DNA of 64,000 nt, from contig NZ_CP095550.1 of the NCBI RefSeq assembly GCF_023078335.1, forward strand, positions 3,640,001 through 3,704,000. Reading direction: 5' to 3'. Both the position numbers and the translations under genes were made by a program. How positions within the stretch are numbered: the stretch's first letter is position 1; each line of letters begins with the position of its first letter. The notes beneath the pieces are model-generated. The model was not told where the DNA came from. It searched no databases and was given only the letters and a program-made list of their open reading frames with translations. This stretch comes from Metabacillus endolithicus (GTDB taxonomy: Bacteria > Bacillota > Bacilli > Bacillales > Bacillaceae). Of this stretch, positions 57,537 through 64,000 are shown in pieces.

Positions 57537-57593
57537 TTGACAATTTGTCAAGTAATATATATATTGCTTATAGATTTGTTGACAAACATTGTC
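57537..57593 (+). promoter_or_regulatory. Promoter of the XRE gene with overlapping palindromic operators
   Basis: TTGACA (57537-57542), 17 nt, TATATT (57560-57565) is a near-ideal sigma-A promoter. The -35 lies in the palindrome TTGACAATTTGTCAA (57537-57551), and TTGTTGACAAACATTGTC (about 57576-57593) covers the start region. This suggests autorepression by the regulator encoded next. Confidence 0.7.
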
Positions 57594-57633
57594 TATTGCT
57601 TCTACATAACCACTGATTGAGAGGATAGAAAAA

Positions 57634-58281
57634 ATGTCAGATAAAAATATAGAAAACGAACTTGGACTATTATTGAAGAAATTATTAAAAGAAAGATCGA
57701 TTTCAATGAGAAAACTTAGTGAACTTACAGAAATTGACACAGCAACAATTTCGAGGATTGTTAATGGTAAACGGAAGGCAAAGCCTGAACATTTACAAAA
57801 GTTTTCTAAATGTTTTGGAGTACCTATCTCTGATTTTTTTATTGCTGCAGGGTTCCAAAATGAAGAAAAAAAGGAACTAGATCAGCCGGATATCTTTATG
57901 TCTGTTGAGAATATTCAAAGCTTACTTGAGTCCTCTAATGTTATAGAGAACAAGTTTAGTATTGGTGAGGTTGAACAGCAATTAGCTAATTTTGAAAAAT
58001 ATGTGGAGACAGAAGAGGGGAAAGAAAATATTTTGGAGAGCTTTACTGATAAGCTGAAAAAAACTGGGAGCATTGGTCCCTTCATAAATCAACTAAAGGA
58101 TTTGTATGAAAAATTCCGGTTTAAAAAGGGAACACCCAAGGAATTAGTAATGATTGGGAGTGCATTAATCTACTTTATTGTATCAGTGGATGTTATTCCG
58201 GATTATATTTTTCCGCTTGGATATATCGATGATGCAATGGCTATTCAGATCATCACAAACGTCCTAAAGATTAAGTCGTAA
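57634..58281 (+). CDS. XRE-family regulator fused to DUF1232
   Basis: A 215-residue protein. Residues 8-68 are an XRE helix-turn-helix (SMRKLSELTEIDTATISRIV). A linker of about 70 residues rich in Glu/Lys follows, then a DUF1232 domain (residues 150-210, with SALIYFIVSVDVIPDYIFPL and GYIDDAMAIQ) with a hydrophobic helix. DUF1232 is membrane-associated or structural and of unknown function. The combination suggests a repressor tied to the cell surface. RBS gagagg. Palindromic sites cover its promoter. It sits between SEDS and LCP cell-wall genes, so an envelope-related regulon is conceivable. Confidence 0.85.
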   Translation: MSDKNIENELGLLLKKLLKERSISMRKLSELTEIDTATISRIVNGKRKAKPEHLQKFSKCFGVPISDFFIAAGFQNEEKKELDQPDIFMSVENIQSLLESSNVIENKFSIGEVEQQLANFEKYVETEEGKENILESFTDKLKKTGSIGPFINQLKDLYEKFRFKKGTPKELVMIGSALIYFIVSVDVIPDYIFPLGYIDDAMAIQIITNVLKIKS

Positions 58282-58396
58282 TTATCGGTCCAAGAGATAT
58301 AAAAACGGATTGTTACTAGTAATGAATACTCGGTACTTTAAATAATTTTGAATTTTTAACGTGTATTGGTGTAAATCACAGAAGTAGGTGTGCAAG

Positions 58397-59326
58397 ATGG
58401 AGAGGACTAGTCGAAGAAAGATGCGTAAGAGAGGGAAAAGGATATTTCTAATTATTTTTATTATATTGTTTGGTGGTGTAAGTGCTTATGCAACGTATCA
58501 ATATAAACAAGGACTTTCACTTGCTAGTGATGGAAAATTTCTCGAAGATACTGAGCAAGTTTTTCATGGTGAAGATGTAAAGTTAGGTAAAATAAATGTA
58601 CTCTTATTGGGGAGTGATTCCCGTGGTGAAGTAAATGCAAGAACAGATACGATCATGATTGCCCAATATGATCAAAAGGCACACCAATCAAAGTTAATTT
58701 CTATTATGAGAGATATTTATGTAACGATACCAGGACATGGTAAGCAAAAAATAAATGCTGCTTATGCATTTGGAGGACCAGAACTTCTTAGACAAACAAT
58801 AAAAGAAAACTTTCAGATCGATATAAACTACTATGCTGTGGTTGACTTTGAGGGATTTTCTAAGATCGCAGATGTTCTAGCACCAGATGGGATTGAGGTA
58901 GATGTCCCTTATGAAATGTCTCATGGTATTGGGATAACAATAGAGCCAGGGACACAAATTTTACATGGTAAAGAACTGCTAGGATATGTAAGGTTTAGGC
59001 ATGACCGATTAAGTGATTTTGGTCGGGTTCAAAGGCAACAAGAAATAATTGGAAAACTAAAAGAGGAATCTTTAAGCATTGGGACGATCATAAAGCTTCC
59101 GAAGCTTTTGGGTGTAATAGATCCTTATGTGGATACGAATATGGATTCTATAACCTTGTTAATGTTAGGAAAAGATTTAATAAAAAATCAATCAAATGAC
59201 TTAACAACATTACGAATTCCTGTGGACGGATCCTATACAAATGAGCGATATAATAATGTAGGTGCAGTTTTAAACATTGACCTTGAGGAAAATAAGTCTG
59301 TTATTGATCAATTTTTATCTTCATAA
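58397..59326 (+). CDS. LytR-CpsA-Psr (LCP) family cell-wall ligase
   Basis: A 309-residue protein with a short basic N terminus, one transmembrane helix (residues 13-32) and an extracellular LCP domain. LCP signatures are VLLLGSDSRGEVNARTDTIM near residue 70, ISIMRDIYVTIPG near residue 105, KINAAYAFGG near residue 122, and FRHDRLSDFGRVQRQQ near residue 208, supplying the Arg and Asp residues that bind pyrophosphate. The family attaches teichoic acids or other glycopolymers to peptidoglycan. ATG at 58397 is preferred (RBS aggtg); a GTG at 58388 lies in the RBS. Confidence 0.92.
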   Translation: MERTSRRKMRKRGKRIFLIIFIILFGGVSAYATYQYKQGLSLASDGKFLEDTEQVFHGEDVKLGKINVLLLGSDSRGEVNARTDTIMIAQYDQKAHQSKLISIMRDIYVTIPGHGKQKINAAYAFGGPELLRQTIKENFQIDINYYAVVDFEGFSKIADVLAPDGIEVDVPYEMSHGIGITIEPGTQILHGKELLGYVRFRHDRLSDFGRVQRQQEIIGKLKEESLSIGTIIKLPKLLGVIDPYVDTNMDSITLLMLGKDLIKNQSNDLTTLRIPVDGSYTNERYNNVGAVLNIDLEENKSVIDQFLSS

Positions 59327-59328
59327 AA

Positions 59329-59362
59329 AAGGCCTATGCCCAAAGCATAGGCCTCTTTAAAT
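59329..59362. terminator. Terminator after the LCP gene
   Basis: aggcctatgc / gcataggcct with a 5-nt loop and T-rich right flank, A-rich left flank; can act in both directions between convergent genes. Confidence 0.9.
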
Positions 59363-59388
59363 ATCCCTATAGTTGATTGTCATTTATC

Positions 59389-59544
59389 CTAAAACATGCG
59401 ATGTGCTTTTGCATTTCCTCTTGCTCTAATGGTATTTTGTGTTACTTGTGTTTCACCATTTACTTGAGAATTTAAATGCTTACGACTTGTCCATCTATGG
59501 TGAAATAACTGAGATTGTTGATCTAATTGATCTTTATAGCTCAT
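59389..59544 (-). CDS. Small YpzG-like protein
   Basis: A 51-residue hydrophilic basic protein beginning MSYKDQLDQQSQLFHHRWTS and containing QVNGETQVTQN. The QLFHHRWT and QVNGET stretches recall the small Bacillus YpzG family, of unknown function. ATG at 59544 with RBS gaggtg supports expression; an upstream extension has none. Family call is from memory and moderate. Confidence 0.62.
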   Translation of the reverse strand: MSYKDQLDQQSQLFHHRWTSRKHLNSQVNGETQVTQNTIRARGNAKAHRMF

Positions 59545-59751
59545 TATTTTATCACCTCGTATTAGGATAATGATATTCAAGGGAATATCATTAATTATGT
59601 TTCGCCAAAAGGTCAGGAATTATGTATGAGTTAATATTAAAAACAAGTTTTTGGATAGGGCGAGAAATAAAACTAATACTATAAATGGTTCAAAAATTGC
59701 CTTTTTGCTAAAAGTAGGCAAGGACCGGATTTCTTCTATTTAATAAAAGAA

Positions 59752-59775
59752 CATCAATTCTTGGAGGAATTGATG
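59752..59775 (-). terminator. Terminator downstream of gbsR (minus strand)
   Basis: catcaattc / gaattgatg with a 6-nt loop; on the minus strand it is followed by ttcttttatt. About 90 bp after the gbsR stop. The rest of 59581-59864 holds no supported gene. Confidence 0.65.
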
Positions 59776-59864
59776 CCTTTTCTTTCTTATTTATGGGGAT
59801 TAGAGTGAAGGAAGATCTTTCTATATTATTCTTTATTATGAAGAAAACAAAGAAGCAATTTGTT

Positions 59865-60407
59865 CTACTCCTTGTCCTTCTCGATAGGAATAAAGTTCAA
59901 AATTTCTCTTGTCTCAAAACTGTCAATGAGTCTGTTTTGCCATTCGTAATATTCCATTCTCTCCTCGAGTTTTTTGATATCTTTTTGGGCATGTTCTCGG
60001 ATTTCATCGGAAGTATCCGGATCATCAACGAGCTCTTGCAAATGTGCTATTGATTTTTCCATCGCACTGCTATTCGTCGTAATGGCTGTTCTCCACTTAA
60101 TAGAGAAAAAGTCAAAAAAGCATTGATACCAATCTTCTTTGATTGTGTACAAATCTTTTCTTTCTCCTTTTACCCAGACCTTTTCCACCATATTTAAATC
60201 AAGTAAGCTTCGAACCGAATTACTCATACTTGTTTTACTCATCCCAAGCTCTTCTTTCATATCATCAAGTGTAAGCGGTTTATCTGAGAAGAATAGGAGA
60301 CCGTATAACCGCCCAGCAGAAGGGGTGATACCATAAAGGTTCATATTTTGAGCAATTGCATCTATAACCACATTTCGGGTTTTGTTTAATGTTTCGTTGT
60401 CTTTCAA
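59865..60407 (-). CDS. gbsR: GbsR/OpcR-type repressor
   Basis: A 180-residue MarR-like winged-helix protein of the GbsR family, the same length as Bacillus GbsR. Key segments are GITPSAGRLYGLLFF and the recognition helix ELGMSKTSMSNSVRSL, followed by EKVWVKGERKDLYTI. In Bacillus, GbsR senses choline and OpcR controls osmoprotectant importers. Here it is divergent from opuA and is the likely repressor of it. A perfect 20-bp inverted repeat in the intergenic region is the candidate operator. Whether choline or another ligand is sensed is open. Confidence 0.88.
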   Translation of the reverse strand: MKDNETLNKTRNVVIDAIAQNMNLYGITPSAGRLYGLLFFSDKPLTLDDMKEELGMSKTSMSNSVRSLLDLNMVEKVWVKGERKDLYTIKEDWYQCFFDFFSIKWRTAITTNSSAMEKSIAHLQELVDDPDTSDEIREHAQKDIKKLEERMEYYEWQNRLIDSFETREILNFIPIEKDKE

Positions 60408-60530
60408 ATAAATTCACATCCTAAAATGTTTTTATTCATATGTTAATTCTACACTACCCATTAATAAATAAAATGTAAAGGGCTCCTTTACATAAGAATA
60501 GGGAGTATTTAGGAGTAATTATAAGGAATA

Positions 60531-60576
60531 TGTATGTATAGTACGTACAGTTATTTCTGTACGTACTATACATACA
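60531..60576. promoter_or_regulatory. Perfect 20-bp inverted repeat between gbsR and opuA
   Basis: tgtatgtatagtacgtacag (60531-60550) and its exact reverse complement (60557-60576), with a 6-nt loop. It lies 20 bp upstream of the opuA -35 box. Candidate operator for the GbsR-type protein. It is also able to form a cruciform or, if transcribed, a hairpin. Confidence 0.7.
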
Positions 60577-60596
60577 ATAAACATAATATACACTGT

Positions 60597-60626
60597 TTGA
60601 ACTATACTGAATTATCTGTTTATAAT
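60597..60626 (+). promoter_or_regulatory. Predicted sigma-A promoter of opuA
   Basis: TTGAAC (60597-60602), 18-nt spacer, TATAAT (60621-60626); start near 60633, 34 nt before opuAA. Confidence 0.68.
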
Positions 60627-60666
60627 TAAGAAGTCCTAAAGAGAAAGAGAATAAAGAGGTGTAAGA

Positions 60667-61908
60667 ATGGAAGAAAATCACATAAAGATTAAGGTCAGTG
60701 AAGTTACCAAAGTTTTTGGGAAATCAACAAAGAAGGCCTTACAGTTAGTGAAAGAAGGAAAATCAAAGGAACAAATTTTAAAGGAAACAGGCTCAACAGT
60801 TGGGGTTAACCGGGCATCCTTTGAAGTTAAGTCAGGCGAAATCTTCGTGATTATGGGGTTATCCGGAAGTGGTAAATCTACCTTAGTTCGATTGCTTAAT
60901 CGTCTGATTGAACCAACATTAGGGCAAGTTCAAATTGACGGAAAAGATGTTGTCAAAATGAATAAGGAAGAACTAAGAGAAGTACGAAGAAAGAAAATAA
61001 GTATGGTTTTTCAAAAGTTTGCTTTATTTCCACATAAAACAGTCCTTGAGAACACGGAATATGGATTAGAAATTCAAGGTGTAGTTAAGGAAGAAAGAAG
61101 TAAAAAAGCCTTAGAGGCACTAGAACTAGTTGGATTAAAGGGCTATGAAAATCAATACCCTAGTCAGCTAAGTGGTGGAATGCAGCAACGTGTTGGACTG
61201 GCGAGAGCACTGGCAAATGATCCTGATGTGCTTTTAATGGATGAAGCATTTAGCGCATTGGATCCATTGATTCGAAAAGACATGCAGGATGAGTTGCTAG
61301 AGTTACAATCTAATATGGAAAAGACAATTGTCTTTATCACCCATGATTTAGATGAGGCCCTTCGTATCGGCGACAGAATAGCCCTTATGAAGGATGGTAA
61401 CATCGTACAAATAGGAACACCTGAAGAAATATTAATGAGTCCTTCCAACGAATATGTCGAGAGATTTGTAGAAGACGTTGATCTTTCTAAGGTATTAACA
61501 GCACAACATGTGATGAAGCGGGCAGAAACTGTTCAAATCGATAAGGGTCCACGTGTAGCTCTTAAATTAATGAAGACTTTAGGTATTTCTTCTATATATG
61601 TCGTAGATAAACAGCAGAAGCTTCTTGGTGTGATTACGGCAAAAGATGCATCAAAAGCTGCTGAACAAAATGAGTCGTTAGAATTTTTCTTAGAAAAAGA
61701 CATAACGGTTGTTGAAACGGAAACGTTATTAATTGATTTATTTGAAAAAGTATCTACTGCAAGTATTCCTGTTGCGGTTACAGATGAAAAAAATCGCTTA
61801 AAAGGAATCTTGATCAAGGGTGCTGTAATTGGTGCACTAACAGGTAATGAACAATATATCAATGAGGTTGTCGAACCTGAAGCACCCCATGCTAAGGAGG
61901 TAATGTAA
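60667..61908 (+). CDS. opuAA: Glycine betaine ABC transporter ATPase
   Basis: A 413-residue ABC ATPase, the size of Bacillus OpuAA (418). Walker A is MGLSGSGKSTLVRLL near residue 57; the signature is LSGGMQQRVGLARAL and Walker B VLLMDEAFSALDPL. The C-terminal third holds two CBS domains (VMKRAETVQI..., LLGVITAKDAS, LKGILIKGAVIGALTG), which in OpuA proteins sense ionic strength. An N-terminal stretch (VFGKSTKKALQLVKEGKSKE) is typical of the OpuA/ProV group. RBS agaggtg. Nearly contiguous with opuAB (1 bp gap). Confidence 0.96.
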   Translation: MEENHIKIKVSEVTKVFGKSTKKALQLVKEGKSKEQILKETGSTVGVNRASFEVKSGEIFVIMGLSGSGKSTLVRLLNRLIEPTLGQVQIDGKDVVKMNKEELREVRRKKISMVFQKFALFPHKTVLENTEYGLEIQGVVKEERSKKALEALELVGLKGYENQYPSQLSGGMQQRVGLARALANDPDVLLMDEAFSALDPLIRKDMQDELLELQSNMEKTIVFITHDLDEALRIGDRIALMKDGNIVQIGTPEEILMSPSNEYVERFVEDVDLSKVLTAQHVMKRAETVQIDKGPRVALKLMKTLGISSIYVVDKQQKLLGVITAKDASKAAEQNESLEFFLEKDITVVETETLLIDLFEKVSTASIPVAVTDEKNRLKGILIKGAVIGALTGNEQYINEVVEPEAPHAKEVM

Positions 61909-61909
61909 G

Positions 61910-62758
61910 ATGGAAGGAATGTTACCGAAGTTACCCTTAGCTGATTGGATTGATGCTTTAGTTGATTGGATGACAAATACCTTTGGTGGTTTATTTGATG
62001 GTATTTCTACTGGGGTAGACTTTTTTGTTGAAGGTATTGTTGCTGGTTTAGGCTTTATCCCTTCTATTATATTAATTATTCTTTTGAGTTTACTAGCTTG
62101 GAAGGTTTGTAATATAAGAATTGCTTTATTTGCATTATTAGGCTTATTTCTTATTGATAACTTAGGATATTGGGAAGAAATGTTAGAAACACTCGCTCTT
62201 GTTTTAACGGCAGTGTTGATTTCCATTGTGATCGGAATTCCAGTTGGTATATGGGCTTCACAGAGTGAAAGGGTAAGACAAATCGTTACACCGATCCTTG
62301 ATTTGATGCAGACGATGCCAGCTTTCGTTTATTTACTACCAGCCATCTTTTTCTTCAGTATAGGCGTAGTCCCAGGGGTTGTGGCATCTGTTATTTTTGC
62401 TATGCCACCAACCATTCGTTTAACAGTACTTGGTATTAAGCAGGTACCAGCAGACTTAATTGAAGCAACAGAAGCATTTGGTTCTACAACGAAGCAAAGA
62501 CTTTTAAAAGTGCAACTGCCATTGGCCATGCCAACAATCATGGCCGGGATCAATCAAAGTATCATGCTAGCTTTATCGATGGTTGTTATCGCATCCATGG
62601 TTGGAGCTCCTGGGCTTGGTACAGAGGTTTATCGTGCTGTTACACAAATAAAAACAGGTGTAGGGTTTGAAGCTGGTTTGGCAATAGTTGTTATTGCTAT
62701 TTTGCTAGACCGCATCACTCAAAATATAGGTAAGAAAAAAGAAGGGGGAACAGTTTAA
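61910..62758 (+). CDS. opuAB: Glycine betaine ABC transporter permease
   Basis: A 282-residue permease (Bacillus OpuAB 282). The start begins MEGMLPKLPLADWIDALVDW, with an amphipathic N-terminal region as in ProW/OpuAB. About six or seven helices follow. The EAA loop that contacts the ATPase is EAFGSTTKQRLLKVQLP near residue 190. Its stop overlaps the opuAC start (TAATG), showing translational coupling. Confidence 0.95.
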   Translation: MEGMLPKLPLADWIDALVDWMTNTFGGLFDGISTGVDFFVEGIVAGLGFIPSIILIILLSLLAWKVCNIRIALFALLGLFLIDNLGYWEEMLETLALVLTAVLISIVIGIPVGIWASQSERVRQIVTPILDLMQTMPAFVYLLPAIFFFSIGVVPGVVASVIFAMPPTIRLTVLGIKQVPADLIEATEAFGSTTKQRLLKVQLPLAMPTIMAGINQSIMLALSMVVIASMVGAPGLGTEVYRAVTQIKTGVGFEAGLAIVVIAILLDRITQNIGKKKEGGTV

Positions 62759-63670
62759 TGTTTAAAAAATTACTAGGAGTTACATCAGCATTAACACTAA
62801 CGCTAGGTTTAGCAGCGTGTGGAGGAAATGAAACAAGTGGATCAGAATCTTCAGAGTCAGAAGGTTCAACAGCATCGGTAGGGGAGCAAGTAGACTATGA
62901 GATTGTGGGTATTGATCCAGGTGCGGGACTTATGAAACTGACTATTAATGATGTATTACCTGAATATGGTTTAGATGATTGGGAAGTAGTAGAGGGTTCA
63001 GGTGCGGCTATGACTGCAGCTTTGAAAAAAGCATACGATAATGAGGAGCCAATTATCGTTACAGGCTGGAGCCCACACTGGAAATTTGCAAGCTATGACT
63101 TAAAATACTTAGAAGATCCAAAAGGTATTTATGGTGGAGCTGAAGATGTTAACACAATTGTTCGTCTTGGCTTAAAAGAAGACCAACCTGATGCATATAA
63201 GCTTCTTGATCAATTTAACTGGGAACCAGAACATATTGAAACAGTGATGAATTTAATTCAAGAAGGAAACGAACCGGCTGAAGCAGCTGAACAATGGGTA
63301 AGCGAAAATGAAGAGTTAGTTAGCTCATGGACGGAAGGGGTTAACGAGGTTGACGGTAAAGAGTTAAAGCTTCTTTATGTAGCATGGGATGATGTAATCG
63401 CAGGATCACATGTTGTTGAAAATGTCTTAGAAAGTATTGGATACGAAGTAGAGTTAGTTCAAGTTGATGCAGGTCCAATGTGGGGCTGGTATTGCTGATG
63501 GAAGTGGAGATGCAATGGTAGGTGCATGGCTACCAACGACTCACGCTGATTATTATGCTGAGTACGAAGGTAAGTTTGAAGACCTTGGTGCAAACCTTTC
63601 TGGAACAAAGCTAGGGTTAGTAGTACCTGCATATATGGATATTGATTCAATTGAAGATTTAAAAGAATAA
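62758..63670 (+). pseudogene. opuAC: Glycine betaine-binding lipoprotein, one frameshift
   Basis: Lipoprotein signal MFKKLLGVTSALTLTLGLAA with Cys at residue 21, then a Ser/Glu-rich linker. The betaine-binding domain follows with IVTGWSPHWKFASYDLKYL and LKLLYVAWDDVIAGSHVVEN; the tryptophans form the ligand cage. The break is at a G-run (63482-63485, four G's): three would restore AGPMWAGIADGSGDAMVGAWLP. The end SIEDLKE matches Bacillus OpuAC. About 304 residues in all. Almost certainly a sequencing error, given intact partners and the homopolymer. Confidence 0.93.
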
Positions 63671-63702
63671 ATAGGTAAAGTAATAATAATATTGATTTAA
63701 GA

Positions 63703-63735
63703 AGGAAGCACTCATTTTGGGTGCTTTCTTTTCAT
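63703..63735 (+). terminator. Terminator after opuAC
   Basis: gaagcactc / gggtgcttt-type stem with a T-rich tail, 33 bp past the stop. Confidence 0.8.
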
Positions 63736-63976
63736 TTGAACGTATTTCTATTCTAAGAGAAAGTTGAGATATAAGTGGTTGAATTAATATGGAATTTTTT
63801 TAAATATTTGGCAATAATAAGAAGAGATGCTATTACTTAATAAGTCTTTTGTAAATTTAATGTAAAGATTTCATTAATATATTGTAAATTTGGTGTTCAA
63901 TTATTTTCAACCTATATTTACATTGTTAATATATATGAGTATTTTTATTAATTTTACTATTTAGGAGTGACATCAA
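63736..63976. other. AT-rich intergenic region
   Basis: 240 bases with no supported gene; probably the promoter region of the gene beginning at 63977. Confidence 0.45.
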
Positions 63977-64000
63977 TTGGAGATTAACTATCAGGAAATG
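63977..64000 (+). CDS. Possible start of a further gene at the right edge
   Basis: A TTG preceded by taggagtg at 9-nt spacing opens a frame reading MEINYQEM to the edge. Eight codons are too few to identify a product. Confidence 0.35.

Noticed and set aside
59793..60053. An 86-codon plus-strand frame overlapping the gbsR end
   Set aside because: No RBS and mostly antisense to conserved GbsR sequence.

Overview
The window is low-GC Gram-positive DNA and is best read as a Bacillus-like member of the Bacillaceae. The evidence is AT-rich sequence, strong AGGAGG-type ribosome binding sites, frequent TTG/GTG starts, a CcpA-type cre code, a T-box leader, a yybP-ykoY riboswitch, and Bacillus-type iol and opuA loci. 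No rRNA, tRNA, CRISPR array, insertion sequence or prophage was recognised.

Region 1 (1-32.6 kb) is a carboxylate-utilisation island. It holds three tripartite tricarboxylate transporter (TTT) sets: tctCBA at the left edge, tctCBA at 6.4-9.6 kb, and tctCBA on the minus strand at 28.4-31.5 kb. Four LysR regulators of a CcpC-like type lie beside them. Between these sit catabolic genes: an AEC permease, a malate/lactate dehydrogenase-family enzyme, an aconitase with a small HPr-like protein lacking the phosphorylatable His, a Cache-domain chemoreceptor, a DUF6282-like protein, an MFS permease and an RraA-family aldolase. A five-gene operon follows: isocitrate/isopropylmalate dehydrogenase-like, class II aldolase, Asp/Glu racemase-like, DUF1537 acid-sugar kinase and a CitMHS transporter. 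A TerC protein under a manganese riboswitch and a CocE hydrolase with a DUF3237 protein complete the region. The logic is uptake of di- and tricarboxylates or acid sugars, each set apparently controlled by its own LysR, with cre sites near two tctC genes.

Region 2 (32.6-36 kb) is a decayed patch. It has a broken MarR gene, an intact-looking tyrosine T-box leader, a truncated tyrosyl-tRNA synthetase joined directly to a headless pectate lyase, and then an intact MntA-HepT toxin-antitoxin pair.

Region 3 (36-55 kb) holds a BCCT transporter and a myo-inositol system: iolT, iolR, a tautomerase, iolB-C-D-E, iolG, iolI, iolJ, two tandem LacI paralogs, iolA and another sugar-isomerase gene. Operators with a TGAAATCGATTNCA-type core recur from 41.0 to 53.3 kb, upstream of iolB, between the LacI genes, upstream of iolA, and inside a terminator-like repeat after iolA.

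Region 4 (55-64 kb) has two tandem FtsW/RodA/SpoVE-type genes, both frameshifted, an XRE-DUF1232 regulator with palindromic operators on its own promoter, an LCP cell-wall protein, a small YpzG-like protein, and a gbsR/opuAA-AB-AC glycine betaine uptake locus with a perfect 20-bp inverted repeat in its promoter region.

A caution runs through the window. Many conserved genes carry single-base frameshifts, several at homopolymer runs (8910-8917, 19734-19740, 27091-27094, 63482-63485). I read most of these as probable sequencing errors rather than true pseudogenes. The tyrS/pectate lyase, MarR and 53.3-kb MFS loci look genuinely decayed.
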